From: Phlebopus portentosus
Taxonomy: Eukaryota > Basidiomycota > Agaricomycetes > Boletales > Boletinellaceae
Length of the DNA stretch: 64,000 nt
Assembly (NCBI GenBank): GCA_037892935.1
Contig: JAYXKI010000017.1
Location: forward strand, 806,001 to 870,000
Direction of reading: 5' to 3'
The position numbers and the translations under genes were made by a program. A model generated the notes under the pieces. That model was not told the origin of the DNA, made no database searches, and saw only the letters and a program-made list of their open reading frames with translations. Shown here one piece after another: positions 35,999 through 48,449 of the stretch (the stretch's first letter is position 1; each line of letters starts with the position of its first letter).

Positions 35999-38489
35999 GC
36001 TTACGATTCGATTCGCACTCGGTGAGATTCGAGAAGGTAAAATATAGAGGAGACAAAGAAAGATTGGGTCGCAGATAGAGATGTCGAGATGCCGGGAATC
36101 TATGTGGCCAAGAAAAGACGTACGTGTGTAATACCCAGGCACTGTATGTGCGTAGAAGAAGCCAGGAAGGAGAACACCAGAGAAGCAGGGAGAAAATCCT
36201 AGTGGGAGTAAAGCGAGTATCTCGCACGATTTGCCCTCGATCTCGTTAAGAACAAGAAATCCAGGAGAAAGGACGAGTTTAGAACTTCGGATTCGGGCAT
36301 AGGAATAGGTATGAGGGCTTTATAACGCCGAACACCAGCCAGCAGAACTGCATATGACCAAACTTGTCAGTCAAGCACCGAGGTACGCGATCAACCGTAG
36401 TACACCCAATTCCAGCAGTGCCAAGTATTGCCCTGACCTACCGTATCAGTTCCGACCCGAAACGGTATTAGTATTGTCAATGGCGAGCGGATAATAAACG
36501 TAGCGGGAAGTCTGATTTCATCCGTATCAGCGTCAGCAGTATCGACTTGGTCCCCGTGAGAGTCAGAAGCCCGAGGACAAATGGACATCTACGCGGAGAT
36601 AATCGACCTATTCATTTGAACCTATGAGGGACACTTTAATGATACTAGATTAATTATGAGATGAATAATGAGTACGAGATACTAGCGCAGATGTAAAGGC
36701 AGATTTCGGTACCGTGAATCCGAGTGGCTCAGGATAGAATCGTCTCGGATATTGATTGATCCTCCAATACTCACTTCTCTCGTTTCGGCAGAACCGGAGA
36801 AGAAACCGGTCTATGGACCTTTTCCTTTTCCTTTGGGGCAGATCCAATATGAACGAAGCACAGGTCTCACGAAGGACGACAGTGGATGAGAAAGCCGAGA
36901 GCATCCTCGAATAAAATTAAATGCTTTTATGAGCTCCCCGGGTGATTGGAATAGGATTAAGGCAAGCAAGTATCCTGCTTCATCCTCTTGTTGCTGTAGT
37001 CCATCCTGGCCTGGCAAAGGAAGGGAACCAGAAGAATCTGCAGATAAACCAAGCGCACATTTCGTTTCGAGTGCACGTTTGCTGTCATACCCTCCCGTTG
37101 CCTTGCGTTCGTCTCTTCGGTCGGAGCAGACATATCGCAAGCCTATTTTTTATGCAGATGTGTACTGTATAACCAAGGGACCAGGTACTTGGTATAGTTC
37201 CTAGTCGACAAATCAGTCCCAATAACATACCTCCATGGCAAATAAGAGCCGTTTACCGTAATTATTGATATGGTTTTGTGTCTCAACGGATCTAACAGTA
37301 ACGAGAACGCATCAAGATGTTCTTTTGAGTCTACTCCAGCCTCATGACGAGCAACGACGCCTGTCCAGCGACATTCACAGCAGCATCAACGCGCAGTCCG
37401 CATCGCTGACGCTGGTGTAAACATAGCAGCACTACCTTCAATGGAACTTGAGTGAAGGAAAATGATGGTGAAGCACAGGTGGTATGCCGGGCAGAAGGGC
37501 AAGAATAAAATAAAATAAAATAAATCAAATCAAATCACCGAAGCAGGCTCGATCGGAAACCCACGGCCGAAAATGATTAATTTGATCACGTCACGACCAA
37601 AGCCGACAGCCGACAGCTCCCACAGTGGCACAACCCAGCAAGAATATTACTTACTGAAGATTATAGCTCAAGGCCATATTACTTACATGCAAAAAGCTCA
37701 AGAAAAGCGAGAAAAGAACTTAACTTCGGCCACGAATGAGTTGTGCTTCGAGGGTGGAAACACAAGCCTAGGGTGATGCGGCCGCTGTAGGCGCATGGTT
37801 CAGGTTCAGGCTCAAAAATCAAATCATGTACAGCCAGCGTCCTTATTCACAAGCAAAAAAAGTAGATCGCATCCCCATTGTCGAGTCAATTAATAGCGAA
37901 TACTTAGCTTCATGAGTAGACTAGGGTTGAGTTGCATCGGATTAGATTAGACGAGAGCAAGGGGAAAAAAAATGAAATTCGCTTGTGAACTTGAAAGTGT
38001 ACCAGACTAGTAATATAAAACAAACAAAGAAACGAAGCAATAGGAAAGAAAGGACCGAAGGCTAATATGATCGCGCGCGCATGCGGTCGAGATGAACGGA
38101 AGAAAGGAAAACGAGAAATTGTGTTGAGTATTGAGGGGTTGAGGTTGAGGAAAAGACTACTCAGGCATGATGGGTGTTGTTGTTGCATCGCGATATAACG
38201 AAAGGACAGAAGGATTGACAGCAATGAGAGGACCGAGCAATGCAGGGAAAGTTTTACCAAAGAAAGAAAAAAAACTATGCAGTGGGACACCAAGAGACAA
38301 GACGAAACCCCCCGAGAGAGGAATGGGGATGGGGGGACCGTAAGACAGAATTCGTTGACTGACAGCTCATGAATGCCAACTGCGAAGCAAAAAATGATTA
38401 AAGAGCGAGGAATCGCAAGCTAGCGCACAGACAAACCCGAAGTATAATCCAAACGCCAAAAAAAAAAACACAATGCCATTTCACTCATC
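35999..38489. other. Intergenic, with AT-rich simple repeat
   Basis: No gene supported over 2.5 kb. Around 37504-37535 a (AAATA)n/(AAATC)n simple repeat occurs. The right end is the 3' UTR side of the Dma1-like gene. Confidence 0.45.
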
Positions 38490-40762
38490 TCACCGTTTCC
38501 TCTTCTCTCCAACCCCGCCAAGCAACCCCCCACCTGCACCCTCACCTGCACTCGATCCACTCGCATTCCCATCTCCACCCCCGACAGTCATACCGATACT
38601 GGCACCCATAGCCCTCCTCACTGCGCTATTCAAGTCGTCTTCGCCTTCGCCATCACCATCGCCGTCTTCATCACTCATCGCATCATCTAAAGGGGACATC
38701 CTTCGAAACCCTCCTCCCCTTTCCTGTTGCGCTTGAGCTTGCAGAGTTTGGACGGCACTAGGAGACTGAATCGGCACACTCATTGGCCTCTGAATCGCCA
38801 TCCCCTGCATCTGCCCAGGAGCAGAAGCCGCAGGGTTGCTCGACTGGCCAAAGGCAGAAGAAGAGATGTTTGAAGGAACAGGTAGCGCCCCACTTGGCGT
38901 GGGCACGGGTAGCGCAGGAAGAGGATAAACATCATCCGTCTCTTCGTGATCAAAGTCAAAATGTTGAATGTTATAGTCGTCCGAAGCAGCAGAGAGATAC
39001 TCATCCGCATCTTCCGGCACGCCTTCTATTTCTCGAACTGGAGACACGGAATGTGAGCTGAATCGCGGATCATGTGGGTTCGCATTCGGGATCGCGTTGC
39101 CATTAGTGAAATTGGTATTGTTGTTTCGGCGCCTCACGCTATATGGTGCGTAATCGCGCTCCACCTCTGTCTCTGCGCCACCAGCAGCTACATCATTCGC
39201 AACGCTTGGAGTAGCGGTCATGTTTACCGGCGCATCTACTTCCATTGCGTTCGCTCTGGCGCTTGCAGTCGTTCCTGCCGTTCCCGGTAGCACGACGGGG
39301 CCCACATTTTCACCAGATGATCCACCTGATCCACCCTCCGTATCGACATCCTGACCCATATCCTGGTCTTCTATATCAATCTCTACATCTTCTTCCAAAT
39401 TCGCGAATGTCCTGCACAGCGGGCACGAAAAGCCAGGATGATGCATCAAGAGCATAGGTCTAATGCACTTGTAATGAAACACATGCGAACAAGGTGCGAT
39501 AAAGAGTGCTTGGTGGACCGTCACACCAAACAAACAGATGCAGCAGTCCGGAATGCCTGATTTGGCGAGTGAGACCTTCGGTCCGGTTCCTGGTTGGTTC
39601 GTGAAGGGTTGCGTAGATAAGGCTTTTAGTTGCTTCAATGCATTCGTGCTTTACCCAAGTGCAATCATTAACAAACGTGATATAAGAAAGGTATGAAAAA
39701 ACAAACAACATACTTGAACGCATTCGGTTGAGATTGCCACTCGCGTCCAAGCTCGATGCGCATCTTCACACACTTGTAGATTTCTTCCGTCCCTCCTTGA
39801 TAATCAACACCCAGTTGCAGGACATCTCCGTCCTTGATAGGGAAGGGCTTCGAATCGGTGTTGGGAGCAGACAACCTGATGTGATTGAGGAATGTGCCAG
39901 AAGAGGATTTGGTGTCCCTGATGTAAAATTTCCCACCGGGTTCACACCACACCTCAGCATGGGCGCGACTGACGACTTTGCTCTTGAAAGCGAGCTTGTT
40001 GGTGTTCTGAGCATTCAGCGCTGCGACACCCATGCCAGAACGGTCAGTGAAACGGCCGATGCGGAGTGCGAGATCACCCTCGCGCACATCGCGACAGATA
40101 GGCTCAAAATGCAGTGAACGAGTAGAATCAAGATGAGGAACGAGGCGAATGCGATGAGAGCGGGCGTTTGGGTTGGGGGGCGCGTTTGATGGTGGTGGGG
40201 CGTGTACTCCAGACTGAGCACCATTGTTACGCACGGGTAAAGCGGACGTGGGAGCATTTGCGTCTATGGGAGAGTTCGTCGACGGGTTCGCAGAGCTCGA
40301 GTTTAGCGCACCGTTAGCAGACCGACGGCGGCGCAGAATTTGAGAGAACCCATGCATGGAAACGTTGGCCGATGATGACGGAGAGATACTAAGACCGAAT
40401 GTATGCGCGGCGCCGCTGTTTGACGGCTGGAGTGCGCCCCCAGTGCCGCCTGCAGCAGGTCGTCGACGATAGCCCACTGCTCCACCGGGAGAGGGAGGTT
40501 GAATCGGCATGTTGTTGGCGTTGTTGGTGCCGTTATTGGAGCCGTTTGTGATGTTAACAGCAAGAGCGTGGTCTGAGAGCGCCTGTTGCGGTGAGTTGGC
40601 GCTAGCGTTGTCGTGGTCGATCTGAAGACCGAATGAACCTGGATTCTGGTGAGACTGAGAAGTGCCACGGGGCCTAACGCGGAGAAAAGATCCAAGGATT
40701 GACTGGCGGTGTGTCGGATTATTGTGCACGTCGTTGGACAGCGGCGCACCTACCGGATCCAT
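38490..40762 (-). CDS. FHA-RING E3 ubiquitin ligase, Dma1/Dma2 type
   Basis: Phosphothreonine-reading RING ligase; fungal Dma proteins act in spindle-position/septation checkpoints and septin control. Two exons: 40762-39714 and 39648-38490 (735 residues). A disordered Asn/Ser/Pro-rich N-terminus is followed by the FHA domain (DLALRIGRFTD...KVVSRAHAEVWCEPG, FYIRDTKSSSGTFLNHIRLS), with the phosphate-binding Arg, Ser and SSGT/N residues. The RING is CCICLFGVTVHQALFIAPCS, HVFHYKC, FSCPLC, complete. The long acidic, Ser/Gly-rich tail after it exceeds that of yeast members. Start at 40762 (MDPVGAPL) is chosen; an in-frame ATG at 40792 also exists. Confidence 0.9.
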
Positions 40763-41966
40763 GCTGCACACAAGTAGAAAGCTGGCTTGCAAACAGGCGG
40801 CGGCGCGTGGCTGGTAGTGGCTGCTCGGTCAGTTAATCAGTCAAATCTAACCCGTCGTCGATGAAGTTGTGTTGGTCGTCGTAAGCAACGACGAGAAAGG
40901 CGTGGTGGAGGACGACGAGGAGGATGAGAAGAAAGAAGGGGAGACAGCCCAAGGAACGGACATCAACAGACCAGTCGTCACGCTCCTCGCCTTATCCAGC
41001 AGATGTCACATACTTGTCACACATTTTATATTGTTACGTAATGATCTAGCTTGGCTGTCTCGTGTTCTCTCTCTCTCAACAAATCCCTTCAATTTCACCC
41101 TCTTCTATTCTTTCCGAGCACACGCACATTGTGCATGAACGTGTCTCCTAAATTTTATGTCCCATCTTTATCATAATTTCCTACCTTATATACTATTGAA
41201 AGATGAATGAAAAATCTGTCAGAATATTCCCTACGACCGGGTCGATCATCTCGTCTCAGTCTTGGCTCGTTGCTTGCTCCGACTTTCCGCAGCATTCCAA
41301 TTCAAATCAAAACCATATCGCTGTCCTTTCCCTGTGTTTCACTTCTTATCCTAGCCTAATATAAGCCATATGTATGTAAGGTCCTTCCTGGATATACCCA
41401 TACAAAGCTGGATCAGTAAATGGTCATGTTTCTATCAATGACGGTTTGCGCCTCCAATACCCCCGCAGAGCTTAGGTACTATACGGGTTCTATGTGATTT
41501 CAGTCTCTTTTTATGTAGTGTAGCACTACCGTGCGGTAGTCGTCATGCCGAGCTCTCAGTTCATCAAGTACTGTACTAAGCAAGTGGCGCCCGTTCCCAA
41601 AATACATATAACTTCAGACGGTACTATGTAGCAATAGTCTCCATCTCTCCAGGGTCAACAAACTAGAAGAGATTTAGAACATCAAGAAGGTGGAGAGGGT
41701 CGGGACTTGGGCTGGCCGACTGATCCATTGATTACATCTCTTCGTCCGCGTTCCCGTGTTCGATTATGTACTTTTTACACTCATTGTATACACGAGCACA
41801 ATATGGAACTAAATGAAATCGTACAAGAATACCAACCAATCCGAAATCGGAATTGAACCTATGGACAGAAAGGATAATGAAGCACACGCTGTTATCTCGT
41901 GCTTGTAAAATGAATCGATAGATGAAGCCCACTAAGTGAAGGCCTGTGCCATTTCGTTTTCCGTGG
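40763..41966. other. Intergenic
   Basis: Promoter side of the Dma1-like gene. From about 41780 to 41966 it matches the inverted 3' flank of TPR-CHAT copy 1. Confidence 0.5.
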
Positions 41967-44080
41967 TTAGGCTCCTATATGCGCAAGGTTGACCCATCGC
42001 TCATAACACCCACCTCCTCGTCATCTGGCCTCACATCCCCCAACCCTCAGGCTCAATGCAGCTGGACGAACGGCATCGGCAGTCCTCTTGAGTCTAACCT
42101 CCCCCCTCTTCTACCTCCCCCTAACCCAATGAGGTGTCTATAAATAGTATTAGAAAAGACTTGGAGGGCTCTTCATCCAGAGAGCCATGACAAGACATAT
42201 GCATCCAGTTCGCCTTTCGAAGCGGCGTGAGCACTGTTTCGGGAGTTGCACATTTACCAAGGAGGTGCTTGAAATGACAACTTTTACTTATGGCCTCTCT
42301 TTCTTCCCCTGCTGAAGGTTCGTGTCAGCATCGAAGAGCATCGTTTCTCCTCCCGTTTGGACACCAGATCGTGCATTTTGATGAGGGACGTCAAAGTCGG
42401 AGTGTACGAGGTGTAGTCATCCAGGAGATACTTGATGCTACCGTCCCAGCCTTTATATGGGCCTCGGTGTGGAAAGGGAAGGCAGAGGGCAGTAAAGGAG
42501 GACACCACCACACCACCAAATGCGTGATCCCTCCAGGACACTCCCCGATACCCGCTCCACGTGTTCGGCGGATTCACATGAGCTCATGCAAGTCACTGAC
42601 ATTGGTATTAAAGGCTTTTGTCCTACAGAACGCAGACACACGGATCATTCTCGCCTGCGAGAATCATCAATGCATCGCATCTACGCTCGGAGTGGCTTAG
42701 CACAACGTCAGCTCCCTCCGAGGCTGCTTGCTGTATAACGTCGAATGGTTTGGCCTTGAAGAAGTCTTCAAATCCGAGCATTCGACGCATGTCGTTTTAT
42801 CTGTACCTCCTGTTCTTCCGACAATCGTCGTACCTGTGCCAATGTCTCATCGATCGCACGTCGTTCCCGAAAGGGGGTCTGTTTACGAGTCTCGGACGCA
42901 CTCGCACTCGAACCACGGAAGATGTTACAAGAGCCTCCGGGCGACGTTACAGCCCTCAAATCCTTCGGCAAACGTTATATCCACTTCAGAAAGTTGCTCG
43001 AAAGGAGTCCTAAATCCGCGCATCTGTGACCAAAGCAACGCTCTTCCTTGCTCGAAATACTCGATGGCAAGAGTGTATTCGCCTTTGTTGATGACATGTG
43101 AAGCCGCCTCTGAGGCATGCGCCTGATAACGACTATGACTACGGAAAAACTTGTGTTGTTCGGATATAGTCAGTTTAATGGTGAGGGCATGCTGAAGGAG
43201 AGACATGACAGTTCTATGAGCTTCGATGAGGTTGTTGTAATCATGAGATCGAGCCAATTGTGGCACACCTGTATGCAGCCTCAAGCCGAGTTGCAAGGTT
43301 TGAGTGCCAATGAAAGGCAGCGGGCCTCAAAGACTGGACGGATTCCTCGAGATCATCTGCATGTCCTTCTTTCTCACAGCGAACGAATAGAAAGTCGGAA
43401 AGATCAACATGAGACAAAGAACGATACGGGCAGCCCTCCGGCTCAAGGCACGTTGCATCGAGATGGCTTCCTCGAGATCGTCAAGATCTTCCACCCTCCC
43501 GCTGTGCTCAAAGCACGTCCCAAGGTTGCTTGCAAGATTGGCCAGCGACAAAGAACAGTACACGCATGACCCTCTGGTCAAAACTCCAGCGCGGCACGTG
43601 GCTTCCTCAAGCTCCTCCATCCTACCTCCATGCCGAAAGCGCGTGCTAAGGCCGGTCGCAAGACTGTCCAGCGACAAAGAACGATACGCATGACCCTTCA
43701 GGCGCAGCTTCAATGCGGCACGTCCCATCGAGATGACTTCCTCGAGATCCTGCATCCTCCCGCCATGCTCAAAGTGTGTCTCTAGGCTCAGAGCAAGATT
43801 GGATAACGACGATGAACGATGGGGATGACCCTCGAGTCGGAGCTTCAGCGCGGCGCGACCTAGTATAATTGCTCTCTCCAGATCGATCGTCAACATCCTG
43901 CCATCGCTCGTGTCGCGTGTAGAGGAAATGGGCAATCCAAAGCAGTCTACGCTGCGATCAGGATAATCGTCATAATAAGAGCCTAATGCAGCTTTTTGGA
44001 ACTAGATAGCTAAGTCAAGATCTTCTCAATTTCCTGATTCTTCGAATCGGGACTAAAAGCATTCGGCTTGACGGGTACTA
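41967..44080 (-). pseudogene. TPR-CHAT protein, copy 3, multiply disrupted
   Basis: Reading right to left: RQAEC-like start at 44080, four to five TPR units (DLERAIILGRAALKLRLEGH, DLEEVISMGRAALKLRLKGH), frame changes near 43620 and 43440, then ALTIKLTISEQHKFFRSH, EQGRALLWSQMRGFRTPF, GSRIWWC, and YLLDDYTSYTPTLTSLIK. The CHAT His segment survives as MSCHGSLDEEPS near 42190. It then jumps to ALYRHL: the segment that should hold the catalytic Cys motif (SACHTAEQ) is deleted. It ends ERWVNLAHIGA at 41967. It retains the 35 nt lost from copy 1, which dates that deletion after the duplication. Confidence 0.8.
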
Positions 44081-44204
44081 TCAGTAAATCTGTGCCATTT
44101 GTCACAAGTAAGCGACTCAACACGGGAAGATATGTGCATTAAGTACGGTTCAAACGCTCAGCTGAAGAGGCGTCGTTTGTAACTTGCAGCCAATGTTCCC
44201 AGGT

Positions 44205-44385
44205 CCGGCACCTAAGCTCGATATGCAACTTATCTCCATAGTGCCACCTGATGCCCTCAACCATTGGGAAGACGGAGATGATGGTAGCCGAAAGAAAAGA
44301 GAGGGAGAGGCCTGTTCTGCTTTCTATCATGATGGATGGGTCGATGATGCCTCGCCTTGCAGGACGCGTCAGTGAATTATCACGG
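44205..44385 (-). repeat. TPR-CHAT upstream repeat, copy 3
   Basis: Reverse complement shares GGCCTCTCCCTCTCTTTTCT, CCATCATCTCCGTCTTCCCA and GGAGATAAGTTGCATATCGA with 13905-14108. It lies just upstream of TPR-CHAT copy 3. Confidence 0.65.
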
Positions 44386-44960
44386 TTTGAGTAAGAGAAG
44401 ATAGAGACAGACACGAGAGAACCCTTGAAAAATGCCACTGGCAAAGACGCAATCCATCCATAGACCTTCTAATGACGATTAAAATGCATGGGGCTCTAAA
44501 GATAAAAGCACAGCGGTGGAGTGCATGGAATGTGCTAGAATCTGTAAAGCAGGTCAAGAAAAGCCCAATTAGCCGGCAGAATAGATTTATGAGGCTGATG
44601 AGCGCCGGAGATTTGTCAGTCTGGCGTGATTCTCGGTCAGAATACACGACCAATGTCTCCGTATACTGTATGGTAATAACATTGGATTTACTGCCTGCAT
44701 GCTGGATCCTGTGAGTTTTATAAAGACATGCCGGTGGAATTCACGGCCACGCGATTCGAAACTGTATGTCGTTTGAGACACGGCCGGGCTATGCGTAGCA
44801 TGTTTCATCTGTACCTACGCATTGGTTCGAATCCTCCTTATGATGTTTTAGTACGTACCTAATTATCTTGGAGCCGTTACGGATATTGGGTCTGCTGGAT
44901 GAGAGCGAAGGACTTCATCCGAGTATCCGAGCATGGCTAGACGGATAATGATCGATCCTG
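44386..44960. other. Noncoding part of arm B
   Basis: Matches inverted 13400-13850. No gene supported. Confidence 0.5.
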
Positions 44961-44969
44961 ATTTGTCTA

Positions 44970-45539
44970 CGCAGTGAAAACGAAGAAGATCGTCGTACAC
45001 GGAGATACTCATCTCCTCATTGCTATGATGGAAAATATTGCGACAGCCGTAAGTTCTAGACGGCGGGCAACTACTTACACAAAAAATGGGTCCCGGCGTC
45101 TCTTCTTTGAAGAAAACAGATCGATGAAATGGACTACGAGGAGATACCGTACTTTCAAGTCTGAATATAACAGCCCATTCACTTGTGGGACGTCCGCAAA
45201 CAATCACTGCGTTCCGGTCATACCTGGCAAATTTGTTGCACAAGACGTGACGGCCAGTGGTTTCATGTCTTGCAATTGCTGGATCCTAAATATATCAAGC
45301 TGGTTTATCTGGAGTGGGCTACTACAGACAACTACAGATATGAAAAAAAAATGAACACATTGGCGGCCATGTCTTGCGCATATTTTGCCAAATACGCCCT
45401 GGAACGCATTGAGTCGCCAGAAGAAGGATTACGGGCACCGATACTTATTAGATGGGCCGTCCGAATAGCACGGGAGCCATGGTTTAGATGCATACCATGT
45501 GGCACTGCAAAAAAGTGTGTACTAGAAACAATATCATGA
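44970..45539 (+). CDS. Hypothetical protein, possibly degenerate
   Basis: Unrecognised. A donor-acceptor pair (GACAGCC|GTAAGT...GAAAACAG, about 45047-45119) links an N-terminal piece to IDEMDYEEIPYFQ. The frame then meets GTC TGA ATA TAA CAG before HLWDVRKQSLRSGHTWQICC, RRDGQWFHVLQLLDPKYIKL, VYLEWATTDNYR, ALERIESPEEGLRAPILIRW, ending CVLETIS. The same TGA/TAA pair is in arm A, so it is either an unseen very short intron or an old lesion predating the duplication. Composition and regular residues in the last 115 codons suggest a real former protein. Confidence 0.4.
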
Positions 45540-46190
45540 ATCCGGACGGTGCTCTGAGCCGCGGTCTAAGAATAATACATACAATAATAGTTCATATTTG
45601 GAACGAAGGCTCAGCCTTCAGGGAACAACAGCCTTCGAGAACCGGCCGAAGCGCTGGGGAGCCTGTAGGAGCACAGTGGAGAAGGAGCTAAAGATGAGCA
45701 TTGCTTCGCAGCATGCGTTACGCCTCCAACAATATCAGAAGATTGCATGCGTGCAAACCGCTTAGCGCATCGCCTGACCACGGGAGTAATCTAGGAGAAA
45801 TGGAAGCGATCTTCTTCCAAAAATCGCCGATTTGCAACTGCGCGACGAGGAATGAAGAGCAATGAGAAGAGCAATGACTCTGGATTGGCATTTGTGGGAC
45901 CGCTTTTCAGGGCTCATCGGAGAATTCTGCACCGGTCAGATTTGGTATTTGGTGATGCAAGACAGCGGTTTCTCAGTGCACGTGCCAAGAACACGGGACT
46001 GACGCGTCGGTTTGTTGACGCAAGTTTGACTGTCACGGTCAGGCCGCCGCAACATCATTTTGATTTCACCGTAAATCTTGCCGTCACAGGATCTGCTCAG
46101 AAGCAGGATGTTGCTTCTGGCCGCGAAAATCTTTCGTCTGAAATATCCTACAGTAGGGGCCGTCGCTAGCACCGCGTGACGATGCATTGC
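45540..46190. other. Tannase upstream region, arm B
   Basis: Matches inverted 12180-12790. No gene supported. Confidence 0.5.
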
Positions 46191-46198
46191 TATAAATA
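46191..46198 (+). promoter_or_regulatory. TATA box of the tannase gene
   Basis: TATAAATA 47 nt upstream of the start codon at 46238. Confidence 0.55.
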
Positions 46199-46237
46199 CT
46201 GCAGGGAGGCCTTGCTTTTTGCACAGACTGGTCGGAA

Positions 46238-48029
46238 ATGTCCAAAGTCTTCCTCCATCTGTCGACTCTCATCGGCCTCGCACTTGGGTTACTCGCAACC
46301 GGTGCGCAGGCAGCTAATTCGACAGCTTGCACTGCCTTGGCCACCACTGACTTCTCGAGCCTCAACACGACCATTCTGAATGCCACGTACTACGATAGCC
46401 CAGCGACAGTGAGCACGCTCGGAACTTGCTCAACACAAGCGACAGTGAATGCATCTTTGTGTCGCATTCAATATGTAGTGAACACATCCGATATCTCTGC
46501 TATCACCGGTGAAGCGTGGCTACCGGATGATTGGAATCAGAGGTTCGTTGCTCTCGGGAATGGTGGTCTCAACGGATGTGCGTCTGTTTTACTTACTAAT
46601 GGTCACGATACTTTTGAACATTTGATTCTCTCAGGCATTGACTACGACAATCTCAATACCGGAAGCTCTAAGGGCTTTGCAGCCATCGCGTCGAACAATG
46701 GCCATGATGGCGATACCGGCGAATTCTTCGCGAACAATACGGAGGTTCTTGCGGATTTCACCTCGCGGGCCATCCACACAGAGACACTTGTTGGCAAGCA
46801 ATTCGTTAGCACCTACTATGGACAGTCTCAGAATAGTTCATACTACGTGGGATGCTCGACGGGAGGTAGACAAGGATTTTATGCCGCCTTGCATCACCCA
46901 GAAGACTTCGACGGTATCTTGGCTGGCTCTCCAGCGACGAACTTCAACCATCTGATTGGCTGGAGCGCTATGCTGAGTCGTTTTATCGGAGCCCCCGGAA
47001 ACACTAGTGCCAGCTTCATCTCAAGTGATCTCTGGGACGTAACCTCCCAGGAGATATTAAATCAGTGTGACGGTCTCGATGGCGTTGTCGACGGCGTCAT
47101 AACGGAGCCGGAGGACTGCCAATTTAGGCCAGAAGAGTTGCTTTGCAGCTCATCTTCAAACATCACAAATAGCTGCCTTACGGTGGAACAAGTCGAAGCA
47201 CTGCGCCTTATCTACGCTCCATTGTACGGTAACAACAACACGCTCTTGTACTCTCGCTTCGAACCTGGAGCTGAATCGAGCGCGGCCGCGGAAGAGATAT
47301 TCGATGGAGAGCCTTTCAATTACGCAGACGTAAGGCCTCCGTATTTTTATTCTTTCTGCTACTATATTGACAAATACTAAAAACCAGGACTGGATGCGTT
47401 ATGTCGTTACCAACGACGTAAATTATGACTACAGTCAGTTCTGGATCGACGACATTTATGAAATGGATGCTCTTGATCCGGGAAACATCTCGACCTGGAA
47501 CGGTGACCTTTCTGCATTCCGCGAACGTGGTGGTAAACTCATCTCGTACCACGGACGAGCCGACCCTGTAAGCTCTCCCAATATTTTGTAAAGTGGCATA
47601 TTCTCATTTTCTCTTGATGAGCTTATCTCTGCTCTTAACTCGAAACGTTTGTACGATCTCACTGCAAAAACCCTTGGAGAATCAAACCTCGACGACTTCT
47701 ACAGACTCTTCCTCATTCCTGGAATGGGTCACTGTAGTGGTGGAACAGGTGCAGTGAATTTCGGCCAGCCAGGCAGCTCGGCATCTCAACCACAAGTTGG
47801 ATCTACCGACGGCACCACGAACGTTACGGCGCACCATGTAAAGAGGGCGGACCAAGCGACGGATATTTGGGACGATCTGATCAACTGGGTTGAGGGTGAC
47901 GTGGCACCAGACACAATCACAGGCGTTTCGACGGACGGAACGATCTTTCGTACTCATTGCCGCTACCCACAGAGAAGCGTTTGGGACGGGAGCGAATACA
48001 CTTGCGTCTCTATTGATGGATCTTCATAA
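46238..48029 (+). CDS. Secreted tannase/feruloyl esterase family protein
   Basis: Extracellular esterase expected to release phenolic acids (gallate or hydroxycinnamates) from esters. Exons 46238-46577, 46635-47329, 47388-47567 and 47622-48029 give 540 residues, the usual length. Intron 1 is 57 nt without stops, so unspliced reading looks open. Signal peptide: MSKVFLHLSTLIGLALGLLA, cleavage likely after AQA. Nucleophile elbow YYVGCSTGGRQGF, with the family's Cys-Ser pair; Asp candidate in GGKLISYHGRADP; His with adjacent Cys in LIPGMGHCSGGTG, forming the CS-D-HC arrangement. Calcium-site-like NQCDGLDGVVDGVI is also typical. Many Asn-Xaa-Ser/Thr sites. The only intact one of three copies here. 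Confidence 0.9.
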
Positions 48030-48449
48030 GGGCTGACGTCCCTTTGAATGAGATGTCTCAAGTCTGTTCCGCTAGTTTGGTGGTTTATCTATTTTTTTTC
48101 CGGGTAGAAATGCCCCAGGCTTATCTTATGGATCCGGATGTCAGTTTCAGTATGAGTAAAGACCGTTGCGAGAAAATCACGGCGCTTGACACGAGTTGTT
48201 AGTGAGGGGTTGGCAATTCCCCACAAAATCAATCTGAGCTTAAAAGTTATTAGTAAAATGCAGAGTCGCAAATTCACGTGATTTAGATTACCTATTATGT
48301 CTTGTGTGCAGTGGCTGAAAGATGACTATCAAGATCTGGCATCGAGTTCTCTTTCTCTTTACCTTCATAAACCTGTGCTTTCTCGACCATCATCTTTGGA
48401 CTCTCTGCTCATCTTCACCTAATCATCTGCTCGTTCGCTCAGATAGAGT
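48030..48449 (+). promoter_or_regulatory. Tannase 3' flank and profilin upstream region
   Basis: 420 nt between tannase stop and profilin start; copied in inverted form at 9595-9980. Pyrimidine-rich stretches (CTCTTTCTCTTTACC) lie near the profilin start, as in highly expressed fungal genes. Confidence 0.5.

Noticed and set aside
37904..38300. Hydrophobic minus-strand frame of about 127 residues
   Set aside because: AT/CT-rich 3' flank of the Dma1-like gene; no start context, family match or splice pattern.
44818..44840. GGTTCGAATCC resembling a tRNA B box
   Set aside because: The flanking bases do not form a T-stem, no A box or acceptor stem pairs upstream, and the arm A counterpart does not conserve it.
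46578..46634. Tannase B read through intron 1 as continuous coding
   Set aside because: The 57-nt segment has GTGCGT and CTCTCAG ends, splits a Cys codon, and is absent from the protein pattern of the other tannase copies.
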